Source of the DNA: Medicago truncatula
Lineage: Eukaryota > Streptophyta > Magnoliopsida > Fabales > Fabaceae
DNA: 64,000 nucleotides
Reading direction: 5' to 3'
Assembly (NCBI RefSeq): GCF_003473485.1
Contig: NC_053045.1
Location: 36,802,494-36,866,493, forward strand
Shown in pieces: positions 24,108 through 37,319 of the stretch (within the stretch, counting starts at the first letter, position 1; each line of letters opens with the position of its first letter). A program made the translations under genes and the position numbers. The notes under the pieces are model-generated. The model had not been told where the DNA came from and did not search any database. It was given only the letters and a program-made list of their open reading frames with translations.

Positions 24108-27100
24108 TCACACTTTTCCTTCATATTTGAAATTGAGTTTGTAATCATGTTGAAGAGTTGCCAAGGTATTTCTGCAAGGTCCCTCTACAAAATGAAGGAA
24201 AAAATCGAAATTAGATTCTTCCTTTAAGTACTTCGCTAGAATTTGTTCTTGTCAAGATTGCTTACCTCCAAAAACAGTATGAAGATATTGAAGATCATCA
24301 ACTGAGCAAGCATCTATCAAAGCATAGACACCCGGTCTTAAAGCTTCATCTATTTCTCTGCAAATAATAATGCAAATAATTATTAGTATTTGCTAATGTT
24401 TATTTGGCTAAACTTTCCTAAAGAAGTCAGCCTCACTCAGCCTACCAATTTTCATCTGTATTTATAATTTTTCATTGTTATTCATTTCAAAATATGGGCA
24501 AAAGAAAAAATTTAAAAGTATCTGTGCATTTGAAAAGTGTAAACATGCAACCAGAAAAAAGAAACGAATAAACAAGGAAAGTAATATACAACCTTCTAAT
24601 ACCACTTCTTTTGGGACCATATCCTGAATATACCGATATGTAGTTCGATAAAAACAGACAACATTGCCGACCAAATATATCCTTTTGCTGTTTTATCTGC
24701 ATCATGATCATAGAAACAAACTGGGTAAGCAAAAGGAACACAAAAAGAATAAGCTATCAAAAATAAGAAACAAATAAATGATTTGTTAAATAAAGGCTGA
24801 TCTTTTTTGGTGCTTTTCTTAAGGCTTAGAAAATTAACTAGCTTTCTATTGATGTATAGCAAGAGTGTACAAGCAATTCATGCATAACATAAACTTTGGC
24901 TTTGAAAAGGCAGGACAGGGAGAGTATTTTGCATGAGGAAAATTACTAACATGCATTGCACAAAATGTTAATAATGCATTTGTGTTCACTGCTCAAAAGG
25001 CATATACATGGATGTACATACCTCTTCATAAATTCTTCGAAGAAAACAAGCACATTTCACTCCCTCGTCTACTTCCCAAGAAAAGCAACCTTCATTCACA
25101 ATGGATTTCTTTTCTAAAACAGTCTCCAAGCAATTAAGAAGAACAGTAACAGAAGCTTCAAGATGGGCAACACATTGCTTGCACTCACTGGAAAGATTAT
25201 AAAACAAGCAGAGTATCATCTAAATGTTGGGATTACAATAATAAGCCAGCTTACACAAAGATGCTATTAAGTACATCAAATAACAATATCATCACATATT
25301 TGCTATCTCTACCCATTTAATACGTGAAGTTGTACTTGGGCACAGTGACCCAAAAGGTACAAAAATCAAACATACCTTGGGCGATGCCTTATAATGGTAC
25401 ACAATAGTTGACAACATGCAACAAATAGGTTAACTGTGAATTGGTGATCTACATGACTGATATTCACTCCCTCTGCTGGATCATAATTTTGCTCTTCTGA
25501 GACCATGAATGAATCTGATGGACCAGAAGCTTTAGAAATTCTATGCTGATCGAAATTTTGAAAGAGTGCTGCAGGGATATGTAACATGTGTCCCACATGC
25601 CCCACATCCATTGAGAATAGAGTATGCTTCCTTGAGACTGTCGCTAGCACTTCAATACACATGAGAATGGCTGACCCTGGATCGGGAGTACCCGCAACAG
25701 TTCTACATCTCAAGTTACCATTAAATATATGTGGGCTCTGTAAATGCACAATAATGCTGAAAATAGCAGATACTAAGCTCTGACTGTGGCTTTTGATCAG
25801 CTTCAAGCTTTTCCGACCTTAAAAGGGGGAAAAATGTCATAAAATAACAAAAATAGATATGCATTTTCCCTCTCCCTATTTTGTACTGATCAAGCATGCA
25901 ATATATTGATAGAACATAGAACAGCAGTAATCAATAAAATGTAATCAATGTCAATCTGATAATCCAAGTGTTTCAACCACGGATTATGAATAGGGAATGT
26001 GGTTATCGTAATTCATAATGTGAAAACTACAGACAATGTTATAGATAACATATGAGTGAGCATTTAGGGTAAATTAACAAAACAATGAATAAGTGAATGA
26101 ACCGAGTCCTGATGACTGCTTTATTTTAGAGAACAGAAACTATAATAAATAATATTCCTTAGTACTATTTTACTAACTTTAACAATGACTAAAAGAATAT
26201 TAAAGGGATGTAGGTTGCAAACATTAATAATGACTAAAAGGATATTAAAGGGAAGTAGTTTGCAAACATTAATTAAACAATGAAATGAAAATTTTATTTT
26301 CAAAATAGCCATAATATGTGCCCTCAGCAGATGTTCTTAATACCTGAAACAAATTCAATAATCATGTCCAAGCAATCAATGCCAGCTGCCACAAGCGTCG
26401 AAATTTCACCCCCATCTTTACTTGTTTTTATGTCATAGATTACAGCACATCCTTCTTGTACCCCAACTAGGGCTCTCTCAATGGCCTGTATCATAGACAA
26501 AAGATGCAACTCTGACTGCCTCTCTATATATGCTTTGAACGACACCCGCAGCCTAGTTTTCAATTCGTTCAAGCAAAAGTCATATGTTTCATTAGAAGAA
26601 CAAGCTTCAAATGATCCTTTATGTAGTGTCTTTGTACTTGACTGTCTTTCATGCAAGGTTAGTGTTGCCCTTTTTCCTTGCAACAATATAGACTTGCCTA
26701 TTGCCCTCATGTGAATTTGTACTAATTTTGTATAAACTTTATTCGATGAGGTAGGATCAGTGGAAGGAAAATAACTTGCTAATTCTCTCAAATAGCTGAG
26801 AACACCATCTAACAAAAGAAAAGCAGATTGTTGTGGGACTCCAACCATCTCTGTAAATTCTAATAACAAGACTTGTGAGATTTCAATAAAAGCAGGCACA
26901 AAACTTGAAGTCAACGGCGAATCATCCGACAGCAAATTTAGCCTCAAGAGAGACGCAGAAGCTATTAACAGTTGTCTTAGTAAAATAGCTACTTCAGGAT
27001 TATCACCTTTTACCAAGCTTTGTAACAAAGGTTTATTCAAACCCAATGGCACCGGGGAATCATCCGTAGCCAAAAGACTAGCAACGAAGTTTACATTTTC

Positions 27101-30100
27101 TGGATTTGACATACTTTCAACATCACTGCCAATTTTGGAGACAATATCAATTGCTGATGAAGTGGAGCAAGTAGATTCCCTTTTAGATTCTTTTTGTGTT
27201 CCAGCTGAGCTATTAGCCTTAGAAACTGAGCATTCAGGTGACAAATTATTTGTACCAGACAGAGATAAGTTTAAGATTGGCTTCTCAAAATTCTGGGTAT
27301 CATGTAAACTTTCGGAGAGTTGATTATTCTCATTGAGCAATTTGTTTATGAAGAAATCAACAACTTCGACAAAAGAAAATATACAGCTATTTAGTTCAGA
27401 GCCATGCTCACGTTTCCACATCAACACTTTTTCTTTATGACCACTATCTTTAGCATCTGTTTGACCCAGTGAAGATGTTAGGCCCCACAAGACTCCACTA
27501 AAGCACGAAACTGCAGAAGACAATCTATTAATGTTTTCGTACGAAAGACTGCGTCCCACGTTGACATGGCAACGTACACCCTTTTGAGAAACAGGCAAGT
27601 TTTGCATATGCTCTTTTAAATTGTCAGCCATTAAGGTTAAACACTTCAATGCCTCAAGCTTGGAAGAATCTACATACTCAGAAGGTGAAAGCAAATGATT
27701 CTCTGCATGGCTAATTTTGTGATCAGAGATCTCTTCACAAGGCATCTCAGCTTCGTTATCAAAAGAAAAAGCATGGATAATTTGATGTTTACCAATGCAC
27801 AACAAGGCATATGACGTGTGATCCATTAAAGAAAACATTAGAGATTTAAATGAAATATTTTCTGCTGAGAATACCTCTTGAATTCCAACAATCACAGATA
27901 ATGACTTCGAAAGCCACAAAACAGGAAATGAACTTCCAAAAATAACCGAGTCTGGCGAGGATTGAATGGTGTCTGTCTTCTCAATAAATTCCGCTAATAT
28001 ATACCTTAAGGCCTTCCGGCAAGAGACAAACAACCTCAAATATTCACAATAATAGTCCCGGTACATTGTGCTCTGAAAATATACCAAGGCATTTACAAGA
28101 AGCCTGCAAAAATTATGCAGACAGAAATTGAGAATTAATCATGTCTTTCACAAATTATGTTCCAAAGAAATCATTGGCACAAACAGCTAAATGTGTCTAA
28201 GACATCTTTATCAAAGGTTCACAACTATTTGGTTTTCCTTCTCATCAGCAAGGAGTGTATAATAAACAGAATTGAAAATCTCTTTGCAAATAAAGATGCT
28301 TTTGCATTTTCATCAAATTAATTTGAAGTGCATATAAGCAACTGATCAAATTATGGCATTTGATTGTGTTTCTGGCATGCAAGTTCTCTTTCACAATATC
28401 AGCATTCTTTTAATTAATTGCTCTCTTTTATCCCTTTAATTCACGCTCTCTTTTAATAACCAAGTTCTGTTGTGGCATTTTTGCATTTTTTACCCCTTTA
28501 ATTCACGCTCTCTTTTAATTAATTGCTCTCTTTTAATTAATTTCTGTGTTTTTGGAGCAATCTTATCCTAGGCACTAATTACAAAATTTATCCTTTGTAA
28601 TATAATTTGTTCTTTTATTTACACACATAAAAGACAATAAGGTAGTATCTAACACAGAGATGATTGTACCTTTCAAGGTTGAAAATACAAGACACAATAT
28701 CTGAAAAAGATCTTGCATTTACATCTGACATCAAAGATAGGAGATTAAGCAACTGGTGGCAATCTGTAAAACTCTTGACAGTAAGAGGGGAGGAATTTTC
28801 TCTGCTGCTGACATCTGTATCGTCACATGAATGAGCGACTGGTTTTTGAATTGCAGAACAGTTAACTGGAACCTCTTTATTTTCGACAAGTGCTGAGTTG
28901 TCGAGGGCACTTAAGAACTCAACCCAGTTAGGTTCTGATTGAAGCTCGACTGCAGTACATGCAATGTTTCTAAACAATGGTAACACGGATTCCTCTAAAG
29001 CACTGCAAAAGATTTTGGCAAGATTCCTGTGGGCAAACTAAAACAACACAATCTAATGAATACATATAGATAAAGTTGTTTTCTTACTCAAAGTATTGCA
29101 TAAAAGCATCAAACAACAAACAAATTGAAGTTTACAGAACTGACGGTAATAAACACTGGAAAAGATTAATATGTAATTCTTTACTGGATTATTCATGAGT
29201 ATTTGATAAAAAAGAAATGCATAACCAACGCATCTCACCTTTTGTTCAAACAAAATTGAATCACTTAGAAGGTCTGATGATATATGCGGTAAAGTGACTC
29301 TCTTGAGCAGCATACAGTCATCTAGAATGTCTGGCTCTGGAAAACTGCTTGATACACGATGAAGGGAAACACAAAGTAAATGTGAGAAGAATTCTTTCAA
29401 CTGCTTCTTGGAACCATGTTTTCCCCAAATATCAATGTTTTTGCAGAGATTTGACCAAATGGCTATCGGCAACGAATTTTTGTTAGCAATATAAATTCCT
29501 TGATTCCATTTGTTGATTTGAGGAGCCAAAGAAACTAAATCTTCGCACCTTACATCATCAGAAACAAAGACTGGGGATTGGTACACACATGCTAAGTTTT
29601 CCATAATAAAACTAGCAAGTCCAGCAGCCTCTTCCTTCAGGGCCTTGATTCGTGATTTGTAATGCTTCTTTTGCAAATACGTCAACAATATAATGCGTCT
29701 ATCCAAGTCAACAAGCCTCTGAAGAGCCATAGACTGAAATATATAAACCAAAGGAGAAGAATCATCGGAGCCATACTTTAGATAGAATTTTGAAATTAAT
29801 TTCATAACAAAAAGGAGGGAAGCAGAAGGTTGGGAAATCCACGAGAAGAAACCACTGTCAGTATCATCAGCCCTCTCCATCAACTCAAAGGCAGAATATG
29901 CTGAGTAATCCCCCATCTCGACAGACATTTTTTTTGACAAGCTAGGAGGCATAAGGCTGATTGCTTGCCTAAGCAAGCTTCGGCTGGACACAAACAACTG
30001 CAAAAAGAAAACAAAGATCCATTGACTGGACCTACCAAATTTCTTCAAAACCTTGCCCTTTCCAACAGCCCGATCAACAGTTTCTCCTATAATAGGCGTA

Positions 30101-33100
30101 AAAAACTTGCAAATAGTATCTAGGCAAATAGTATCTGGGCATATAGTATCTGGTTGTTGTAGAACTAGATTACTCAAGTAGGGACGCAATAATGAAATAA
30201 GTTCTTTAACAGCAACTCCGACAAGATTGCTATTGCCTTCAGTTATAGTGGCTGAATCAAGCACTAAAGAATACAGTCTGGAGAGCCCTCTACCCAAGAG
30301 TTCTGCCTGCAGATTAATCTTTCGCCATTTGTTTCCATCAACCAATGGAGAGCAGTCTTTCATCCACCTAAGAGTTTCAGATATATCATCTGTTATCTGT
30401 CTAATAAACCCACTCACTTGCCCTTCTGGAATATATTCCATGGCTTTATAGATGGTGTGGATGAACTTATGTGAAGATAACAGCCTTTCAACTGATTCGG
30501 AATAAATATCATTAGACAGAAATGTCAATAACTTAGAAGAACTTTCTTCAGCATCACCATCACAAGTCATCATGAGCCTTAGCGCTTTGCACAATGCTAA
30601 AATGGCAATTTGTACCTACATCATTAACAGAAAAAATGTGGTGTTAGCTTAATAAAACCATGAATATAGAAAATTTCAGCAAGACTTTCCCTGACCATCA
30701 TTTCCCTTCCCTCTGCCAAACGATCATACCTAGAATTAGTATGAGTTACTGACAGTCTGACACACAGTATAGTAATGAAACCACAAGAAAGACAAACCTA
30801 TGCAAACCTCTAAAACATAAGTTGCTATAGTAATCAGAGTTTGGATACAAACCTGACGAAGTTGACTGTACAGATTAACTATTTGGCACCCCAATGCAGG
30901 AATAGTTGAAGATAATGAGCTTTGATCAAAAGCATTTGCTATATTACAGTTGATGGCAGAGTATGATAACAAAATAAGCCATAAATTCACCAAATCTTCT
31001 CCAATAACTTCATACTCAATTTCCAAAAGATAGCCCATTGCAACTAACGCCTCGTTAGCTGATAAAATAAATGTTTCCATCTCCATCATGATAGCTGTAT
31101 CATAGTTGGACAAGCAGAGTATACCAGTGGAACTAGCTATCAATGTATTAAATATTTTCTTCAAGAAATTAAGACAAGCTCCTCCAGATGTGTCCTCTGT
31201 TTTCACATATACTTTCTCTTGCATAAAACTAGCAAGCAAATTACCAATAGACTTCAGTATACCACAAAGGTCAGAAAAAAGGAGCTTGGCATCTATTTTA
31301 GCTTGGATACATGCATTCATTTCAAGCAAAAGAGGCTCCATAATCAGTACCAAAAAATTAAAAAGGGATTTTTGAATATCGACAGAAGTATTATTGGAGC
31401 TACTAGTTCCTCCTGGCACTGGTTGCTTTAAATCATTTATTTTCTCTGTTGTATTGCTCCCTTCATACACAACTAAAGTTCCCTTGAACTTTCTTGCGGA
31501 ATCAGCATACAAGCGAAATATCAAACCTAAGCTACCCATTGCTATAGCTTTCTTTCTGGATATAATTTCGTTCAGCGCATCAAACAAATGTCTATGATAA
31601 CTCTTAATAGTTGCTTTAGAATCTTTTGGTTTATCATCACATGAAGCTACATACTTTTCTGAAACATGTAAGCTTAAAAATTCATCAATATGAACTGGAT
31701 GAAAAAGTCCATGAGAAAGAACTTCTTCTATCACCTTCACTAATCTCCCTGTCCAAATAGGATCACTTCCACTAACCCGACGATGCAACTCACCTGACAA
31801 ATGCAGCAATGGCTCAAGAAGTTTAACCACAAAACTTTCAAATCCTTTCCTAGCTGGATGGACCCTCAAAAACTTGGAGAAGGGCTGAAGCACCAACCAC
31901 AAAAGGCGTAATGCACAAGCACCCACACAACTTCCGTCAAGGTTCTTGTCATACACTTTTTGGACGAGCCCAAGCGCTGCCCCAGTCGTTTCAACCCATA
32001 AATCCAAATTTTCATTTGACAACCCACCATGGGAGGAGAACACCAACGAAACACAATCAAGAGCGGTCTCGTATAATTTAAACGTTTCATCAGATTTAAA
32101 ATGCTCTCCTGAACTGGTAGAGAAGGCATCTAGCAGCAACATAATATTTCTGACAACAAATTGAACAGTCTGTAGAAGATTCCGCGACATATTCAAAGAG
32201 ACGCGACACTTCAAAGACTCATCCAAGCAGAACTTGAAAATCTCCCAACAACGAAGATCCATATATGCCTCGACTCCGTCAAGCTGGGGCGTTTTTCCTT
32301 CACCCCAGTCTTTCTTCCCATTTGGAGGGAACAAAACTGTCAAGATCCAATCATTAAGATAACCTAGTAGTCTTGGTAGTTTTATAGTTTCACAATTCTG
32401 ATCAATGTGAGCACCATCGTCCACTCTCGAACGCACAAAATTGAATGCTTGATTAAGCTTACTGCATTAACACAAAAAGCAGTAAAGAACAAGTTAATTT
32501 TTCTCCAAAATCATTAACACACACTGTTGACAGGATTCAATTACTTGAAAACTTGTCGCATATTACAAGATATAAGGTATGATTGGCAAGCACAATAACC
32601 TAGCTTATATGCTCATATGACTACACAAGTCCCATCTCATAACCGTCATTTTCTTGCGAACTTATAACTTATTTTTACTAGCTTATAGCTTATCATTTTT
32701 TTCTCAAGTTTACCTATTTAATCTTAATTTTTTAAAATTAAATACTAACTAAATATATCTTTTTTTGTCATTACATATTTATAAGCTAGTTCCACAACTA
32801 ATTCTGTTAAACACTGCAAATTCAATCAACTATCTTATCCGATATAAGCTAAAAGCTAGCTTATCAATTATCAGTTAGAAATTCGTCTGCTAGCTTATCA
32901 GCTATCCCGTATTTTTTAGGAAACAGAGTCATTAACTAATATGGATGAAAAAAAACAGGAAAATAACCTGTTAAGATCAAGGTTTTTGTCTTGGATGCAG
33001 AGTATCAACTGAAGATTGTTCCATGGAGTGGAAGATTTTGCAGGTTGCTGATCCTGAGGCTTCTGAGCAGACTCAGAACGATGCAATTTGGAAGGTTTTT

Positions 33101-33170
33101 GGGGTTGGTCATGGATTTTCTGTTTTCGCTTGCGATTCTGCTTGTTTTGATTTGCTTCCAAATCGACCAT
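24108..33170 (-). CDS. URB2: URB2/NPA2-family nucleolar pre-ribosome protein, 2065 aa
   Basis: Large nucleolar protein of the Urb2/Npa2 family, which in yeast is needed for 27S pre-rRNA maturation and 60S assembly. Ten coding exons: 32968-33170, 30853-32461, 29239-30615, 28670-29037, 26344-28103, 25376-25817, 25022-25187, 24593-24696, 24266-24357, 24108-24184. They total 6198 bases and all phases close. The N-terminus (MVDLEANQNKQNRKRKQK) is lysine/arginine-rich like a nucleolar signal. The body is leucine-rich helical-repeat-like sequence. The C-terminus, about the last 230 residues, is the Urb2 domain region and ends LNFKYEGKV. Residues about 759-773 hold three tandem DTIC units from a 15-base duplication. 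The length agrees with the Arabidopsis homologue (about 2000 residues). The start is the first ATG after a spliced leader. Confidence 0.88.
28430..28545. repeat. Internal duplication in a URB2 intron
   Basis: TTAATTCACGCTCTCTTTTA occurs twice (near 28437 and 28499), together with repeated TTAATTGCTCTCTTTTA. This is a local duplication in the intron 28104-28669. Confidence 0.7.
30111..30153 (-). repeat. 15-base tandem repeat inside URB2 coding sequence
   Basis: Three units of a 15-base repeat with core ATAGTATCT encode PDTIC, PDTIC and LDTIC in exon 3. They keep the frame and add ten residues relative to one unit. Confidence 0.85.
32572..32915. repeat. Degraded MITE-like sequence in URB2 intron 1
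   Basis: Begins near GGTATGATTGGCAAGCACAA and carries scattered AGCTTATAAGCTAG-like and CTAGCTTATCAGCT words. These are usual inside a common legume MITE type. No clean terminal repeats or target duplication could be paired, so class and limits are tentative. Confidence 0.35.
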
Positions 33171-33204
33171 TGTAGAGTTTCAATTGAATAATGTGTATTA
33201 TGAT

Positions 33205-33300
33205 AAACCCTACTGCACAATCGAAACGTTAAGGGTTTAAGCTCTTATCAGTAGAATAAGCTATGTATAAGGTTGATTAGGGGAAAGTAATGAACTAACC
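33205..33300 (-). promoter_or_regulatory. URB2 5' leader with an 87-base intron and a telo-box
   Basis: A leader exon ends at donor CAG|GTTAGTTC (33299/33300). Acceptor TGCAG lies just before 33212, so 33213-33299 is a 5' UTR intron. The next exon opens with TAGGGTTT, the reverse of a telo-box AAACCCTA (33205-33212 on the plus strand). Telo-boxes are a known signature of plant ribosome-biogenesis genes, which fits the product. Confidence 0.55.
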
Positions 33301-33544
33301 TGAAGCGCAAAGAATACGGGCTCAGGAAGAGAATAGCGGCGAGCTGAACACAGAGAAGCTGAACCACGGAGCGCGAATGATATAGGTCAAAGGGTTTTTG
33401 CTGTGGGAAAGAACCCACAAAATCAAATTAATTAATATATATGGGCACTAAAGTAATTAATGAAAATATATTTAGACTTTTTTCTTAATTTTTTTTTTTT
33501 TTTATATTTGTAATCACACTTTGTAGTAATTTTTTAGGGACAGA

Positions 33545-34075
33545 AACTCAAACTTCTCTCTAAGTTTTCTTTCACTTTCACTCTGCGAGGAGGGGTTTTT
33601 ATGTATTTTTTGACCTATAATCACCCATCTGTATCCTTTTTCTCTTTCCTTTCAATCCAAATAAGTGATTTCCACATATATTAAGAGTGATTTTCACATA
33701 TATCAAGTGTTTTCTTGTGTTTTTTTGTGATTTCATCGTCTAAGTGCGGCGTTGTGTTGTTCGTTGTCTTGTGCGGCGTTGTTTGATTCCGCGTCTAGTT
33801 GCGGTGTTCGTTTGTTTCATATTGAAAGATCAGCTTCAGTCAATCACATATTCAATTGATGATTTGGACGCCAACGTTTCAGATCCGGAAGCATGGTTTT
33901 CTGGTGATTTAGATTTCATCATATTTTTTGTAGGTATTTTGCCCTTATATGCTATTAACTTGGCAGCTGTGAGTTTGTTCGCAGATTCATCCTTTACGTT
34001 TTTAGCGATGTTGATTCCGATGTATTATATCAATTTGAATGAATGAATATCGTTTTGTTTTTCTAAAAAAAAAAA
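33545..34075 (+). repeat. Dispersed repeat family A, copy 3 (poly(A)-tailed)
   Basis: The best-preserved copy of the family. It carries GTGATTTCATCGTCTAAGTG, GCGGCGTTGTTTGATTCCG, TATTGAAAGATCAGCTTCAG, AACGTTTCAGATCCGGAAGC and the end TCAATTTGAATGAATGAATA, then a short T-run and an A11 tail (about 34065-34075). A 100-codon frame (33744-34046) covers it, but no equivalent intact frame exists in the other two copies, so I do not call a protein. Confidence 0.75.
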
Positions 34076-34383
34076 TCATGAAAATGTGGTGCCTGAAAAT
34101 ATTCCACATGTTTAAGGGATAAACATAATAGTTAAAAGTTCCGAGAGATATACCTTACTAGATTTTGGTGCATCAGACTTCTCACTTTAAAAAATAAAAA
34201 ATAACTTAACACTTTTTTTTACTATGATATAGATACAGGGTTTTTAGTGGTGATTAATCTTCATTGGAGACATAACATGTGTTCTCCTCTTGCAATTGGA
34301 TTTTCTTTGTCTCCCTACTCTCGAACCACTTGTTAAATGGGTCCAAATCGCTTATTGAATAGTAATAACAACAACATAATTAG

Positions 34384-37306
34384 TGTGTCTTACGACCCTT
34401 TTCACCAAAGAGGAATTTCGAATCGCAATGTTTTCTATGCACCCGGATAAATGCCATGGTCCCGATGGGTATAATCTGGGTTTTTATCAACATTTTTGGA
34501 GTCTTTGTAGCGATGACATTTTTAAAGAATGTTGTGCTTGGCTTGACATGGGTCAATTCCCGCCGGACCTGAATATGACAAATATTGCTCTTATTCCAAA
34601 AGGTCATTCCCAACATAGTATGAAGGATTGGCGCCCTATAGCTCTCTGTAACGTGCTCTACAAACTCATTTCTAAAGTTCTTGCTAATAGATTGAAAGTT
34701 GTCCTCTCTCAATGCATTTCTGATTCTCAATCCGCTTTTGTTCCGGGTCGTTAAATACTGGATAATGCCATGGTAGCTATTGAGGTCGTGCATTTCATGA
34801 AAACAAAGACGAAGGGGACTGATGGGTATGTTTCTCTTAAAGTGGATATTAGCAAGGCATACGATCGTATGGATTGGGATTATCTACGTCAAGTTATGCT
34901 TAAAATGGGTTTTGATCATAAATGGGTTCACTGGATGAGTTTATGTGTTGAATCTGTGGACTACTCTGTTTTGGTTAATGGTGAAACGGTTGGACCTATT
35001 ATTTCGGGTCGAGGGCTTCGGCAAGGGGATCCTTTGTCGCTGTATCTATTTATCATTTGTGCTGAAGGCTTGTCATCCCTTATTCGTGACGCGGAGGAGA
35101 AGCGCGTCATTACTGGAACCCGGGTGTGTAGAAGGGCGCCCCCGGTTTCCCTTCTTCTTTTCGCCGATGACTGTTTTCTCTTTTTTCGTGCGGAAGAAGA
35201 TGAAGCTCACATCATGAAGAATATTTTACTAACATATGAGAAGGCTTCTGGTCAATCTATTAGTTTGCCAAAATCTGAGATCTTCTATAGTCGTAATGTC
35301 ATTGACACGAGGAAGAATGCTATCACAAACATTTTGGGTGTTCGTGCAGTTCTTGGAACAGGTAAGTACTTAGGTTTGCCATCTATGATCGGAAGGGATA
35401 GAACAACCACGTTTGCATATATTAAAGATCATGTTTGGCAAAAAATCAATTCTTGGAGTAGCAAATGCTTATCAAAAGCGGGAAGGAAAATTTTGATCAA
35501 GTCGGTATTGCAGGCTATCCCCTCTTATGTCATGAGCATCTTTCAATTACCTGCTACGCTTATTACCGCTATTGAAAGAATGATGAATTCCTTTTGGTGG
35601 GGGCATTAAAGATCCTCCAATCGTGGTATCAACTGATTAAGTTGGGAAAAATTGTCCACGCATAAAACTCAAGGTGGTTTGGGTTTTAAAGATCATTCGG
35701 CGTTTAATTTGGCGATGTTAGGCAAGCAAGGGTGGAAATTCATGTCATAACCCAACTCTCTTGTGTCTCGCATTTTTAAAGCACAATACTTCCCTAACAA
35801 GTCTTATCTTACAGCAACCATTGGTCACAATCCAAGTTATGTGTGGCGAAGCATTCTCCGGGATCGCTTTATTGTTCGTGGCGGAGCACGTTGGAGTATT
35901 GGTTCAGGTAACAATATTCCCATCCTTAATGAACCTTGGATGTGTAATGGTGACAGTATCGACGGAAATATAGCAGGAGCACATTTTGTTAGGCATACTT
36001 CTATTAATAGTCTTATGGATCCAAATGCGAAGCGGTGGAATGAACCTGTGGTTCGGCAGGTTTTTAGTGACAACATTGCAGCACAAATTTTAAATACTCC
36101 TCTGTTTGATCAAGTGCAGCAAGATCGTTTGATTTGGAAAGCTGAAAAACACGGTCATTACTCGGTTCGTAGTGCTTACCGGTTATGTGTGAACGAACTC
36201 ATTGATGTGTCACATCTTCGCAGGCGGGGAAATTGGTCTGGAATTTGGAGACTCAAAGTCCCACCAAAAGTGAAGAACTTGGTTTGGCGTATGTGTCGAG
36301 GTGTTTTGCCCACCCGGATTAGACTACATGATAAAGGGGTTCATTGTCCAACTGACTGTGTAAATTGCAATTCTAGTCAGGAAGATTTTGCTCACCTATT
36401 CTTTTCATGCCCCTTTGCGATTCAAGTATGGACAAGGGCCGATTTATGGACTGATATTGATTTTTTTGTTGCTACTGCTCATACGGCTGAAGAGGCTATT
36501 TTTTTACTTCTGTAGATTCTCTCTACTGTGCAGGCAAAACATATGGTTATGCTATTATGGAGTATATGGAAACGCCGTAATTTAAAGGTTTGGGAGGATG
36601 TTACAGAGTCATGTGCCGCTGTGATTGAAAGATCTAAAGTTATGCTAGATGATTGGGAGTTCGCTAACAGTTTGCGAACAGATATGCAGCCCACAACTCA
36701 GCCTGCACCACACGGTCTGCAGCAACAGGCTGCTGCTGTGAACAGTTCAACTGCTGTTCTTGCGGCATCTGCTACTGCTGAACCGCAACAGATCAAATGG
36801 CAGCCCCCTGCGAGTGGTCGTTTGAAATGTAACGTTGACGTGGCTTTTTCTATCCCCCATAACCGCACCGGTGTTGGCATTTGCTTGCGAGACGACGAAG
36901 GGACTTTTGTCCTTGCCAAAACTGTGAACTTTGAAGGTGTGTACTCTATTGAGGTGGGAGAAGCTTTAGGCTTGTTCCATGCTATTCAATGGTTGAGTGA
37001 TATGCAAATGGACAACATTAATTTTGAAGTAGATTCAAAAATCACGAAAGATACTTTTACCCTTAGACGAGATGATATATATGAATTTGGGCACATTGTT
37101 GAAGCGTCTCGTTCTATGTTTCATCCAAATTTTTTAACTCTCGGGTGGAGTTTGTTAGGCGACAAGCCAATGTGGTAGCTCACACTCTCGCTAGAGAGGC
37201 CACATTATTAGCTAGTGCCGTAGTTTATTATGCTATACTCAATTGTATTGAATCTTTGATTATAAATGATATGCTATAAGCACCTTTTCTTAAAATAAAA
37301 AAAAAA
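34384..37306 (+). mobile_element. 5'-truncated L1-type LINE with RT, zf-RVT and RNase H
   Basis: Reverse transcriptase motifs appear in order: KCHGPDGYNLGFYQ, WRPIALCNVLYKLISKVLANR, SAFVPGR, KVDISKAYDRMDW, GLRQGDPLS and the catalytic box FADD (about 35161-35172, in place of the usual YADD). The zinc-binding zf-RVT region reads PPKVKNLVWRMCRGVLPTR near 36260. The RNase H domain (about 36790-37180) follows, then an A-rich tail at 37293-37306. In-frame stops at 34753 (after VPGR), 35607 (after FWWGH) and 36512, and a frame change near 35640-35760, make it dead. ACAACATAATTAG (34371-34383) and ACAACTTAATTAG (37307-37319) are a 13-base target duplication with one mismatch. The endonuclease half was thus lost at insertion, not afterwards. 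Confidence 0.9.
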
Positions 37307-37319
37307 ACAACTTAATTAG

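Noticed and set aside
33744-34046. 100-codon frame in repeat family A copy 3
   Set aside because: The other two copies do not keep this frame, so it is accidental.
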